NCBI GenBank assembly: GCA_905202055.1
Contig: CAJKQK010000017.1
Location: 1-30,819, forward strand
Source: an uncultured Oxalobacter sp.
GTDB lineage: Bacteria > Pseudomonadota > Gammaproteobacteria > Burkholderiales > Burkholderiaceae_D
Reading direction: 5' to 3'
DNA length: 30,819 nt
Below, piece by piece: positions 1 to 8,339 of the stretch. How positions within the stretch are numbered: the stretch's first letter is position 1; the number at the start of each line of letters is the position of its first letter. Position numbers and translations under genes: made by a program. The notes under the pieces are model-generated. The model saw only the letters and a program-made list of their open reading frames with translations. It did no database searches and was not told the DNA's origin.

Positions 1-411
1 GCTTATTCGGCCCGTAACCGTTCGGCATCGATCCGTATTCCCCATGTCGCCAATCCAAAAGGCCGTCGCGTGGAAGCCCGTTTCCCGGATCCGCTGGCCA
101 ATCCGTACCTGTGTTTCGCGGCATTGTTGATGGCCGGTCTGGATGGTGTCCAGAACAAGATCCATCCGGGTGAAGCGGCATCGAAAGACCTGTATCATCT
201 GCCTCCTGAAGAAGATGCCCTGATCCCGACCGTGTGTTCTTCTCTGGATCAGGCGCTGGAAGCGCTGGATGCCGACCGTGAATTCCTGACACGCGGCGGT
301 GTGTTCAGCAATGTGATGATCGATGCCTATATCGAACTGAAGATGCAGGAAGTACAACGTTTCCGGATGGCGCCTCATCCGGTTGAATACGATATGTATT
401 ATTCGCTGTAA
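1..411 (+). CDS. glnA: Glutamine synthetase type I, C-terminal part (partial)
   Basis: This is the 3' end of a gene that begins before the window; frame 1 is open from base 1 to the TAA ending at 411. Glutamine synthetase makes glutamine from glutamate, ammonia and ATP in the cytoplasm. The visible 136 residues contain the substrate-site stretch NRSASIRIP, then RVEARFPDPLANPYL, and the family's C-terminal end HPVEYDMYYSL. The stretch KDLYHLPPEE carries the tyrosine (codon 193-195) that corresponds to the adenylylation site of E. coli GlnA, so GlnE-type control is likely. ntrB and ntrC follow on the same strand after a terminator, the classic glnA-ntrBC order. Confidence 0.97.
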   Translation, partial: AYSARNRSASIRIPHVANPKGRRVEARFPDPLANPYLCFAALLMAGLDGVQNKIHPGEAASKDLYHLPPEEDALIPTVCSSLDQALEALDADREFLTRGGVFSNVMIDAYIELKMQEVQRFRMAPHPVEYDMYYSL

Positions 412-428
412 TGTGAATGAGGCGGTAT

Positions 429-463
429 AAAAAAGGCGAAGACGGAAAACTTCGCCTTTTTTT
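429..463 (+). terminator. Rho-independent terminator after glnA
   Basis: An 11-bp stem, AAAAGGCGAAG (431-441) pairing with CTTCGCCTTTT (450-460), is followed by more T residues and starts about 20 bases after the glnA stop. It probably limits read-through into ntrBC, so that glnA is expressed more strongly than the regulators. Confidence 0.88.
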
Positions 464-504
464 ATCACAATGCAAAAAATGGAAGGACGAAACCGGGAGT
501 TGCC

Positions 505-1575
505 ATGATGGATTCCGTGAGCGGACTGGATTTGCTGGCTTCGGCCATCCTGATTCTGGATCGGGACGGCATAATCGTTTATGTCAATCCGGCAGCAGAG
601 GATTTGTTCGAAAGTTCCTCGAAGGTATTGCTTTCCCAACATCTGAAACAGGTTTTTCCAAACAGCGATGTGCTGGAGCCGCTTTGCGAACAGGTTGTTT
701 CACACGATCGTGTCGAGGTGAGGCAGGAACTGGTTCTGGAAAGGGTCGGCAGACCGGCACTGCACGTTCATTGCATCGTCAAGCCTGTCGATTTGCCAGA
801 GGCTTCTGTCCTGATTGAACTTCGCGAGAATATTGCACAGATCCGTCAGGAGCGGGAAAACAGGCTGGTCGACCAGACCCAGGCAAACAGGGAGCTGGTC
901 CGCAATCTGGCCCACGAGATCAAGAACCCGCTTGGCGGTATCCGTGGTGCGGCACAGCTTCTTGAAATGGAATTGCCCGGGCGGGAATTGAAGGATCTGC
1001 GCGAATATACCCAGGTCATTGTCAGGGAAACCGAAAGATTGCAAAAGCTGGTGGACAGGCTGCTTGTGCCGCACCGGCGTCCGCATATCGAAACCGGTAT
1101 CAATATTCATGAAGTATGTGAGCGCGTACGCAGTCTCATACTGGCGGAACATCCGAAGGGCTTGAAAATCAGCCGGGATTACGATTTGTCGATTCCCGAA
1201 ATAACGGGTGATAAAGAGCAATTGATTCAGGCAGTGCTGAATATCGCCCAGAACGCGGCGAATGTCCTGACGGACAGGATAAGACAAGAGGACGCTGAAC
1301 TGATTTTCAAAACGCGGGTTTCACGACAGGTAACGCTTGCCAGGGTTCGCTACAGACTGGCATTGAACTTGCATATTATCGACAATGGGCCGGGCATACC
1401 GGCGGACCTCATCGAAAAGATTTTCAATCCGCTGGTGTCGGGGACGGAAGGGGGAAGCGGGTTGGGCCTGACTCTCTCGCAAACGCTGATCCAGCAGCAT
1501 GGGGGCATTATCGAGTGTGAAAGCGTTCCGGGGCATACCGAGTTTCTGATCAGGTTGCCTCTGGTCAGGGCGTAA
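505..1575 (+). CDS. glnL: Nitrogen regulation sensor histidine kinase NtrB
   Basis: NtrB (GlnL) is the cytoplasmic kinase/phosphatase that, under PII control, phosphorylates NtrC when nitrogen is scarce. The 356 residues are close to the E. coli length. A PAS domain covers about residues 8-70 and there is no membrane segment. The H-box LVRNLAHEIKNPLGG gives the phospho-accepting His137. The N-box is around LNIAQNAANVL (245-255), the G1 box is DNGPGIP (293-299) and the G2 box is GSGLGL (317-322). Two ATG codons stand in tandem at 505 and 508; GGGAG at 495-499 supports either. ntrC follows after 33 bases. Confidence 0.96.
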   Translation: MMDSVSGLDLLASAILILDRDGIIVYVNPAAEDLFESSSKVLLSQHLKQVFPNSDVLEPLCEQVVSHDRVEVRQELVLERVGRPALHVHCIVKPVDLPEASVLIELRENIAQIRQERENRLVDQTQANRELVRNLAHEIKNPLGGIRGAAQLLEMELPGRELKDLREYTQVIVRETERLQKLVDRLLVPHRRPHIETGINIHEVCERVRSLILAEHPKGLKISRDYDLSIPEITGDKEQLIQAVLNIAQNAANVLTDRIRQEDAELIFKTRVSRQVTLARVRYRLALNLHIIDNGPGIPADLIEKIFNPLVSGTEGGSGLGLTLSQTLIQQHGGIIECESVPGHTEFLIRLPLVRA

Positions 1576-1608
1576 GCCTTTTCACTGAACATGATTTGAC
1601 GGGGAGAA

Positions 1609-3102
1609 ATGATGAGATCAGTCTGGATTGCAGATGACGACGATTCCATTCGCTGGGTACTGGAAAAAGCGTTCTCGCGTGAAAATATCCCGTTGAGAAC
1701 CTTTTCCAATGCGGATGATGTTTTGGCGGCACTTGAGGAAGAAGTCCCGGAGGTGCTGGTATCCGACATTCGCATGCCGGGAACATCCGGCCTTCATCTG
1801 CTGGAAGCGGCCAGGGCCCGTTTTCCTCACTTGCCCATCATTATCATGACCGCCTATTCCGATCTTGATTCGGCCGTATCGGCTTTTCAGGGCGGGGCTT
1901 TCGAATATCTGGCAAAACCTTTCGACCTCAACAAGGCAGTCGATCTCATCAAACGGGCCATGAAGGAGCATGAACAGGAAATGGCCGTTGAAAAACCGGT
2001 CGACCGGGTAAGCGAAATCATCGGGCAGGCGCCGGCGATGCAGGAGCTTTTCCGATCCATCGGCAAACTGTCCCATTCCAATGCAACCGTTCTGATAACC
2101 GGGGAATCCGGTACCGGCAAGGAACTGGTTGCACGGGCGCTTCACCGTCACAGTCCGCGGGCGTCACAGCCTTTCGTCGCCCTCAATATGGCTGCCATTC
2201 CGAAAGACCTGCTTGAATCAGAATTGTTCGGGCATGAGAAAGGCGCGTTTACCGGGGCACAGGTCATGCGACGGGGACGTTTCGAACAGGCGGAAGGCGG
2301 TACGCTTTTTCTGGACGAAATCGGCGATATGCCACTGGATATGCAGACAAGACTGCTCCGGGTATTATCCGACGGCCACTTTTATCGGGTTGGCGGAAAC
2401 CAGTCGGTCCGGGCGAATGTCCGGGTCGTCGCCGCCACGCACCAGAATCTGGAGAAGCTCGTCCGTGAAGGCTTGTTCCGTGAAGACCTGTTTCATCGTC
2501 TGAACGTCATTCGCCTGAGATTGCCCAGCCTTCGTGAACGGGCAGAGGATATTGCTGTATTGGCAAAACACTTTTTGAAACAGAGTGCAAAACAGCTCGA
2601 TGTCCCTTCCAAGCGCCTTTCCGGAGAAGCGGCGGCATTTCTGGAAAAGTGTTATTTTTCAGGAAATGTCCGGCAACTGGAAAATGTCTGTTATTGGCTG
2701 ACGGTGATGATTCCGGGACAGACGATAGAAGTCAAGGATTTGCCCGTTGAATTGCTTGAGCCCGATGAAACGGCGAACGATTATGTCGAGGCGGCAAAAC
2801 ATCTGTCAGAAAAAAGTGAACCAGCCCGCGAGGTTTCCATCCATACAAAAACGGCTGACGACTTCGTTTCGGCTTCCTGGGAAAAACAGCTTGAAGAAAC
2901 TGTCAGGAGAATGCTGGCTGCCGGGAAAGGTGGACTGATGGACGAACTGGGTTCTTCTTTCGAAAAAATACTCATCAAAACAGCCTTGTCCTATACCAGG
3001 GGGCGTAAGAACGAGGCGGCAGTCTTGCTGGGAATAGGCCGTAATACGATTACCCGGAAAATTGCCGAGCTGGGACTTGACGATGACTCCGCGTCACAGT
3101 AG
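1609..3102 (+). CDS. glnG: Nitrogen regulation response regulator NtrC
   Basis: NtrC is the sigma54-dependent activator phosphorylated by NtrB. The receiver domain (about 1-120) has the acidic cluster at residues 9-12, phospho-acceptor Asp53 in VSDIRMPG and Lys103 in LAKPFD. The AAA+ domain (about 135-375) has Walker A GESGTGKE (165-172), the sigma54-contacting GAFTGA loop (212-217) and Walker B GTLFLDEIGDMP (231-242). A Fis-type helix-turn-helix (GRKNEAAVLLGIGRNTITRK) ends the protein. GGGGAGAA just upstream supports the ATG at 1609. The 497 residues exceed E. coli NtrC (469), mostly through a longer hydrophilic linker before the Fis domain, about residues 385-440. Confidence 0.97.
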   Translation: MMRSVWIADDDDSIRWVLEKAFSRENIPLRTFSNADDVLAALEEEVPEVLVSDIRMPGTSGLHLLEAARARFPHLPIIIMTAYSDLDSAVSAFQGGAFEYLAKPFDLNKAVDLIKRAMKEHEQEMAVEKPVDRVSEIIGQAPAMQELFRSIGKLSHSNATVLITGESGTGKELVARALHRHSPRASQPFVALNMAAIPKDLLESELFGHEKGAFTGAQVMRRGRFEQAEGGTLFLDEIGDMPLDMQTRLLRVLSDGHFYRVGGNQSVRANVRVVAATHQNLEKLVREGLFREDLFHRLNVIRLRLPSLRERAEDIAVLAKHFLKQSAKQLDVPSKRLSGEAAAFLEKCYFSGNVRQLENVCYWLTVMIPGQTIEVKDLPVELLEPDETANDYVEAAKHLSEKSEPAREVSIHTKTADDFVSASWEKQLEETVRRMLAAGKGGLMDELGSSFEKILIKTALSYTRGRKNEAAVLLGIGRNTITRKIAELGLDDDSASQ

Positions 3103-3133
3103 CCGTTCATCAGCCAAAACAATATGCACTTCA

Positions 3134-3155
3134 TTTGAATTGATTTTAATTCAAA
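3134..3155. repeat. AT-rich inverted repeat downstream of ntrC
   Basis: The arms TTTGAATT (3134-3141) and AATTCAAA (3148-3155) form a perfect 8-bp inverted repeat around a 6-base centre. No T-run follows, so it is not a convincing terminator. It lies about 45 bases upstream of the -35 of the next promoter and could be an operator, but there is no direct evidence for that. Confidence 0.4.
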
Positions 3156-3201
3156 GATCGTCGAAGTTAGCCTGAATTAGGCGCTTTTTACAAAAAAATC
3201 T

Positions 3202-3230
3202 TTGACAAGAAGGCCGTATTCGCTTACATT
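3202..3230 (+). promoter_or_regulatory. Sigma70-type promoter for the NlpC/P60 gene
   Basis: A perfect -35 box TTGACA (3202-3207) is separated by exactly 17 bases from TACATT (3225-3230), which matches the -10 consensus at 4 of 6 positions. The start codon follows about 36 bases later, giving a short leader. This suggests the hydrolase gene is transcribed on its own and constitutively. Confidence 0.7.
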
Positions 3231-3266
3231 TTTGGCTGGTCCTTAAAACGAGCGGGTTAATTGGCA

Positions 3267-3872
3267 ATGGCGAAAACAAAGCACTCTTTTTTTCAGAAAT
3301 TCTGTGCTTCTGCCGGGGTGGCAGCGTTATTGTTCGGAATGGCCCAATCTTCTGCAATGGCAGAGGAAATCATGCCGGATTCCCGACCATCGGCACCTGC
3401 CATGCAGCGAATCCACAACTTCACCCACAAAGCCACCGAACTGGCCATGACGGCCATGACCCTGATCGGTTCGCACTATAAATACGGTGGCAATTCCCCG
3501 GAAACGGGAATCGATTGCAGCGGCCTTGTGCGTTATGTGTTCAAGGAAGCATGGGGCGCGACTGTGCCACGTACTTCACTGGAGCTCAGCAGGGCAGGTG
3601 AGGAAGTGTCCGAGGCCGATCTGCAGCCCGGTGATCTGGTTTTTTACAATACCAGACGCCGCAGTTATTCCCATGTCGGCATTTATCTGGGTGACAACAA
3701 GTTCATCCATGCGCCTTCATCCGGCAAGAAAGTCCGTATCGACAATATGGATATGGCCTACTGGAAATCCCGTTTCAACGGCGCACGCCGTATCACCAAT
3801 CCGGAAGACAGACAGAAAATCGAGTCAGAAAAAGAACAGATTCTTCAGGCCTTCCGTGACGACGCCGAATAA
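3267..3872 (+). CDS. Secreted NlpC/P60 family peptidoglycan endopeptidase
   Basis: NlpC/P60 enzymes are cysteine peptidases that typically cleave gamma-D-glutamyl-diaminopimelate bonds in peptidoglycan stem peptides. With the ATG at 3267 the protein has 201 residues. It starts with a basic N-terminus (MAKTKHSFFQK), a hydrophobic stretch at about 13-25 and a likely signal peptidase I site after SSAMA (residue 32), so it should be periplasmic. The catalytic Cys84 lies in GIDCSGL, the catalytic His136 in SYSHVGIYLG, and His148 in FIHAP may be the third polar residue. A TTG at 3261 is in the same frame, but AGCGGG at 3251-3256 is better spaced for the ATG. The exact substrate bond cannot be read from the sequence. 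Confidence 0.9.
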   Translation: MAKTKHSFFQKFCASAGVAALLFGMAQSSAMAEEIMPDSRPSAPAMQRIHNFTHKATELAMTAMTLIGSHYKYGGNSPETGIDCSGLVRYVFKEAWGATVPRTSLELSRAGEEVSEADLQPGDLVFYNTRRRSYSHVGIYLGDNKFIHAPSSGKKVRIDNMDMAYWKSRFNGARRITNPEDRQKIESEKEQILQAFRDDAE

Positions 3873-3893
3873 TCGGGTTTCGGTTTCCCTTGT

Positions 3894-5501
3894 TTATTTT
3901 CCTGCTGCGATATCCCTAGCAATCGCTTCGGCGACTTCAATGCCGTCCACTGCCGAGGACAGGATGCCTCCGGCGTAACCGGCACCTTCCCCGGCTGGAT
4001 ACAAGCCTTTGATATTGACGCTTTGCAGATTCTCCCTGTCGCGAAGGATCTTGACGGGAGAAGATGTCCTCGTCTCCGTTCCGGTCAGGACAGCGTCGTA
4101 AAGGGAGAATCCGGGAATCGATTTATCAAAAGCGGGAAGGGCTTCGCGAAGGGCTTCAATGGCAAAGTCGGGTAACGCGCCGGCAAGGTTGCATGGCGTG
4201 ACGCCGGGCGTGTAGGAGGGCACAACGGAACCAAGTGTCGTCGACGGTTTGTTCTTCAGAAAATCGCCGACCAGCTGGCAGGGCGCGTTGTAATTGGAAC
4301 CGCCCAGCTCGAATGCTTTTTGTTCCAGTTCCCGCTGGAAGGCGATTCCACCCAGAGGGCCATCCGGACAGTCGTCCGGCGAAATGTCCACCACAATCGC
4401 TGCATTGGCGTTTCTTTCGTTTCGCGAATACTGGCTCATGCCATTCGTGACGAGCTTTCCCGGTTCGGAAGCCGCTGCAACCACGGTTCCGCCCGGGCAC
4501 ATGCAGAAACTGTACACCGTGCGGCCATTCCTGCAGTGATGAGCCAGTTTGTAATCAGCCGAACCTAACAGAGGATTGCCGGCACTGGGGCCGAGCCGGC
4601 ATTCGTCGATCATGGATTGCGGATGTTCGATACGGAAACCGACAGAAAACGGTTTGGCTTTAAGAGTGACCCCGCGATTGTAAAGCATTTCGAACGTGTC
4701 CCGTGCGCTATGTCCCACAGCGAAGATGACATGACTGGAGTGAAATGTTCTGCCATCCTGCAAGACCACACCCTGAATCCGGCCGTTTTCGATAATCAGG
4801 TCATCAACCCTGCTCTCATAGTGATATTCGCCGCCCAGTGACATGATTTCTTCACGCATCTCTTCAATGATCCTGACGAGCTTGAAGGTTCCGATATGCG
4901 GTTTGCCGATATAGAGGATTTCTTCGGGGGCGCCAGCCTTGACCAGTTCGGCCAGCACTTTCCTGCCGTAGTGTTTGGGGTCCCGGATCTGGGTATGCAG
5001 TTTTCCATCCGAAAAGGTACCTGCGCCTCCTTCACCGAACTGGACATTCGATTCAGGGTTCAACTGGCGTTCACGCCAGAAGCCAAACGTGTCTCTGGTA
5101 CGTTCCCGGACGTTTTTGCCCCGTTCGAGAATGACCGGTTTGAATCCGCTCTGTGCAAGGATCAGAGCCGCAAAAAGTCCGCATGGCCCGCAGCCGACAA
5201 CAATGGGGCGGGAGAAAGGTTTGTCTGGCGCGTGAGCGACGAATTTGTATTCCATGTCAGGCGCTTTGCGGATATGCGGATGGCCGTCAAAACGCTTGAG
5301 CAGGGTGGCTTCATTCGCGACTTCTGCATCGACCGTATAGGAAAAGACAATCGCGGTTTTTTTGCGGGCATCGTAATTCCGGCGATAAACGGTAAAGCCG
5401 TCCAGTTCTTTTTCAGTAATGGAAAGGCGGTTAAGGATAGCTTTTTCGAGTTCCCGATCAGAATGATCGATGGGAAGTCTGATTTCAGTTAATCGCAGCA
5501 T
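3894..5501 (-). CDS. NAD(P)/FAD-dependent oxidoreductase, uncharacterised family
   Basis: A 535-residue flavoprotein of the widespread group formerly labelled 'uncharacterised FAD-dependent dehydrogenases'. After an N-terminal region of about 95 residues comes the dinucleotide-binding motif VVGCGPCGLFAALILAQSG (G103, G105, G108) with the ribose-binding acid Glu126 in VILERG. The flavin-contact stretch FGEGGAGTFSDGKL (156-168) and a C-terminal FAD-binding end (GLYPAGEGAGYAGGILSSA) complete the Rossmann-type fold. No membrane segment or signal peptide is visible. It converges with the NlpC/P60 gene, leaving only 21 bases between stops. The ATG at 5501 has no strong ribosome binding site. Substrate and pathway are unknown. 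Confidence 0.88.
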   Translation of the reverse strand: MLRLTEIRLPIDHSDRELEKAILNRLSITEKELDGFTVYRRNYDARKKTAIVFSYTVDAEVANEATLLKRFDGHPHIRKAPDMEYKFVAHAPDKPFSRPIVVGCGPCGLFAALILAQSGFKPVILERGKNVRERTRDTFGFWRERQLNPESNVQFGEGGAGTFSDGKLHTQIRDPKHYGRKVLAELVKAGAPEEILYIGKPHIGTFKLVRIIEEMREEIMSLGGEYHYESRVDDLIIENGRIQGVVLQDGRTFHSSHVIFAVGHSARDTFEMLYNRGVTLKAKPFSVGFRIEHPQSMIDECRLGPSAGNPLLGSADYKLAHHCRNGRTVYSFCMCPGGTVVAAASEPGKLVTNGMSQYSRNERNANAAIVVDISPDDCPDGPLGGIAFQRELEQKAFELGGSNYNAPCQLVGDFLKNKPSTTLGSVVPSYTPGVTPCNLAGALPDFAIEALREALPAFDKSIPGFSLYDAVLTGTETRTSSPVKILRDRENLQSVNIKGLYPAGEGAGYAGGILSSAVDGIEVAEAIARDIAAGK

Positions 5502-5642
5502 GGCGTGTCACAAGCGGAAATGGCATTAAAAATCAGGGAAAATACCCGATTTGTTTCATGACGTATTGTACATTGCTTCACCGGCGGAAATGAAATTTGT
5601 CTGGTGGCGCAGGTCGTCCGCACATTGAACCGGAAAACACGC

Positions 5643-5670
5643 AAAAAAAAGCCTTCCCCGAAGGGAAGGC
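5643..5670 (-). terminator. Rho-independent terminator after the gad operon
   Basis: Read on the minus strand, GCCTTCC pairs with GGAAGGC around a short loop and is followed by eight T residues. It lies about 30 bases beyond the gadC-like stop codon and closes the gadB-glsA-gadC unit. Confidence 0.88.
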
Positions 5671-5699
5671 CTGAAGTGACGAAGGAAGTGTCAGGTAGA

Positions 5700-7271
5700 T
5701 TATTTCGTCGTTGTTGCCGGTGCCGGAGCGGCAGGTGGTGCAGCCGGTGGCGTTGTCGTGTCAGAATTTTCCAGATCCTGCAAAGGTGCGGAATACTGGT
5801 CTGTTTCACTCTTCGGTGTAACCGCCCACGACGGTTTTCGGACTGCATAGAAAATGAACGGTGGTGCGCCGGTAATAATCAGTCCCGCCACCAGAATCCC
5901 GACGTATTCCAATATCGGCATATTGCTGAACTGGGAAGGCGGTATGAAACCGAAAATGATGGCGACAATGGTGGACGCCAGTCCCAGATAACACCAGAAA
6001 TGCAATCCTTTCAGGACGAATCCCCGTTTGACATTCGGCTGTGTTTTTCTGAGTTTCATGGCCGACAGGAACATGAAAACGTAGATGGTCAGATACATCA
6101 GGACAGCCATGGCGGAAATCATCCAGAAAGCATCGGACACATTGTCAACGAAGATATAAATCGTTGACAGCAGGGTAACCAGAATGGCCTGAAGGATCAG
6201 AATATTCGATTGAACCCCGTTTTTGTTGACCTTTTGCAGGACTGGAGGGAAACATCCCGATTTACCGACGAACAGCAAACCCTTGGATGGACCGGCTGTC
6301 CAGGTCAGGACACCACCCAGAGCGCCGATAATAAGCAATGCTCCCATGATCGGAGTGATCCATGCTATATGGAAAGCATCGAAGAAGGCGGCATAGGCCT
6401 GAATGACGCCTGCAGTCAGACTGGTTGAATCGGCTGGAACGACCAGAGAGATCGCAATGGTTGGCGGAATAAAGATCACGACGATCATAATACAGGCCAG
6501 CAAAATCGCTTTCGGCATTTGCTTTTCAGGATTTTTCAGGTCGCGGGCGTGAATGGCGTTCATTTCAATACCGGCGTATGCCAGGAAGTTGCTGACGATC
6601 AGCACGAGACCCGTGATACTTCCGAGAATAAGCTGCCAGGGTGTTTCATGCAGGCGATGGCTTGTAACGGCCTGTGCGTGTTCGTGGAAAACGGACGGGA
6701 TCAGCGCACTCCATGTCAGGGGAGCGGCTGAAGGATTTCCCATTGCCAGCCAGATAATGCCGAGGATGATCAGTGCGGCCGCAGGCAGGGCGGTACCCAG
6801 CAACATGAACCATTTGGAAAAGTTGGCCAGTGTATCCATGCCTCGCATGGCCAGAAATGTCGATGCCCAGTAAAAAACGATAATGACAATACAGGTAAAA
6901 AGGCCATTATTCGCCAGTGCCGGGTTGAACATATAAGCCAGCGTACTGGCGGCAAAACCCAGTACTGAAGGATACCAGACGACGACCTCAATCCAGAGGA
7001 ACCAGATCGCGAAAAATCCCAGACGATCTCCGTAAGCCTGCTTGACCCAGCCGTAAATGCCGCCGTTCCAGCCCGTACCGAGTTCGGATGCGACCAGCGC
7101 GACAGGGATAAAGAACAGCACGGCAGGAATCAGAAACAGCATGATGGAACCCAGGCCGTAAACAGCCATGGCCGGAAGCGAACGAATACTTGCCACAGCC
7201 GCCACCATCATGAACGAGATGGTCAGCCATGAGATGTAAGTACGCGCTTTTGTATTGGTAGTGGTAGCCAT
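5700..7271 (-). CDS. gadC: GadC-like glutamate:GABA antiporter (APC family)
   Basis: A 523-residue inner-membrane transporter with about 12 hydrophobic segments. In the GadC group it exchanges external glutamate for internal GABA and so exports the product of glutamate decarboxylase. Features shared with E. coli GadC include GTGWNGGIYGWV, SAGVIQAY, the GPSKGL loop and the VNKNGV stretch. It is the last gene of a minus-strand run after gadB and glsA, with AAGAGG before the ATG and a terminator after it. After the last membrane segment the tail of about 55 residues is rich in Pro, Ala and Thr and has no histidine, unlike the histidine-containing C-plug that gates E. coli GadC. The family call is firm; the exact substrates rest mainly on context. 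Confidence 0.88.
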   Translation of the reverse strand: MATTTNTKARTYISWLTISFMMVAAVASIRSLPAMAVYGLGSIMLFLIPAVLFFIPVALVASELGTGWNGGIYGWVKQAYGDRLGFFAIWFLWIEVVVWYPSVLGFAASTLAYMFNPALANNGLFTCIVIIVFYWASTFLAMRGMDTLANFSKWFMLLGTALPAAALIILGIIWLAMGNPSAAPLTWSALIPSVFHEHAQAVTSHRLHETPWQLILGSITGLVLIVSNFLAYAGIEMNAIHARDLKNPEKQMPKAILLACIMIVVIFIPPTIAISLVVPADSTSLTAGVIQAYAAFFDAFHIAWITPIMGALLIIGALGGVLTWTAGPSKGLLFVGKSGCFPPVLQKVNKNGVQSNILILQAILVTLLSTIYIFVDNVSDAFWMISAMAVLMYLTIYVFMFLSAMKLRKTQPNVKRGFVLKGLHFWCYLGLASTIVAIIFGFIPPSQFSNMPILEYVGILVAGLIITGAPPFIFYAVRKPSWAVTPKSETDQYSAPLQDLENSDTTTPPAAPPAAPAPATTTK

Positions 7272-7328
7272 AAATACCTCTTCTTTGAAAATCGGACTTC
7301 CAGAGAGGGAAGCCCGGAGACAGCTTTA

Positions 7329-8279
7329 TTATTTGTTGAGAAGACTCCAACCCAATTTTTCGCTCAGGAAAGCTCCCACTTTCTGTCCTTTCACGCTGTT
7401 TCCGTAAACATCAAGGGGAGGTGCGAAAACCGCTAGCGAGCAGACACCGGGAACGATAGCCAGAATGCCACCGCCCACCCCGCTCTTGCCGGGCAGACCG
7501 GTGCTGTACAGCCAGCTGCCCGTATTGTCGTAAAGACCGTTCATCGTCATTTCAGCCAGGATCGGCTGGACATTTTCACGGCTGATGACCTGTTTTTTCG
7601 TGACCGGATTGACGCCATGATTGGCGATCGTTCCGCCCATGATCGCCAGGTCGCGGCAGGTGATCGATACCGAACACTGGCGTGTATAGACGTCGCACGC
7701 CTGATCCGGATCGGTGAACATCTTGCCGCTGTTTTTCAACAGCCATGAAATACCGCGGTTGTGCGCGTTCGTATCCGATTCGGACTTGTAGACTTCCTGA
7801 TTGACAGACAGGTCCCTGCCTGCAAACAGGCTGTATGTGCTGATAATCTGGTTCCAGCGGTCGTCAGCCGATTTGGCATTCAACAGGCTGACAGTGGCAA
7901 TGGCACCGGCATTGTCGAATGGATTGCTGGGGTGCTCATTGTGCAGTTCCAGCGCAATGACTGAATTGAACGGTTCGCCGGTTGCGTCTGAGCCGATAGT
8001 GGACAGGAATTTATCTTTGCCGATTTCTTCCAGCACTTTCGCCAGTGTGAACACTTTCGAAATGGATTCGATCGCGAATTCATATTTCGTATCGCCGACT
8101 TCGAGCACTTGCCCGTCGGGAAAGGCCACGGCGATACCGAACAGATCGGAAGGAACGGAAGCCAGATACGGAATGTAACTGGCGTTCGCCCCGCCCTTTT
8201 CTGAAGAAAAAGTCTGGTGAGCAGAGGTCATAAAGTCCAACACCTGTTTCCTTTGCTCCTGATTTTGATTGACACTCAT
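7329..8279 (-). CDS. glsA: Glutaminase (GlsA/YbaS type)
   Basis: This enzyme hydrolyses glutamine to glutamate and ammonia in the cytoplasm. The 316 residues match the serine-dependent beta-lactamase-fold glutaminases (E. coli YbaS, 310). The catalytic motif S-x-x-K is visible as Ser72-Ile-Ser-Lys75 in AIESISKVFTLAKVLEEIG. Also conserved are NPFDNAGAI, VYKSESDTNAHNRG and the glycine-rich end of the active site, GLPGKSGVGGGI. The gene sits 57-60 bases from gadB upstream and gadC downstream, all on the minus strand, with AAAAGG near its ATG. In this setting it should feed glutamate to the decarboxylase, and the released ammonia consumes a further proton. Confidence 0.95.
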   Translation of the reverse strand: MSVNQNQEQRKQVLDFMTSAHQTFSSEKGGANASYIPYLASVPSDLFGIAVAFPDGQVLEVGDTKYEFAIESISKVFTLAKVLEEIGKDKFLSTIGSDATGEPFNSVIALELHNEHPSNPFDNAGAIATVSLLNAKSADDRWNQIISTYSLFAGRDLSVNQEVYKSESDTNAHNRGISWLLKNSGKMFTDPDQACDVYTRQCSVSITCRDLAIMGGTIANHGVNPVTKKQVISRENVQPILAEMTMNGLYDNTGSWLYSTGLPGKSGVGGGILAIVPGVCSLAVFAPPLDVYGNSVKGQKVGAFLSEKLGWSLLNK

Positions 8280-8339
8280 CTTTTTACCTTTTTACAAGAA
8301 TGTTTTCGTTTATTTCCTCTGCGTTGCCGAAGGGGTGAC

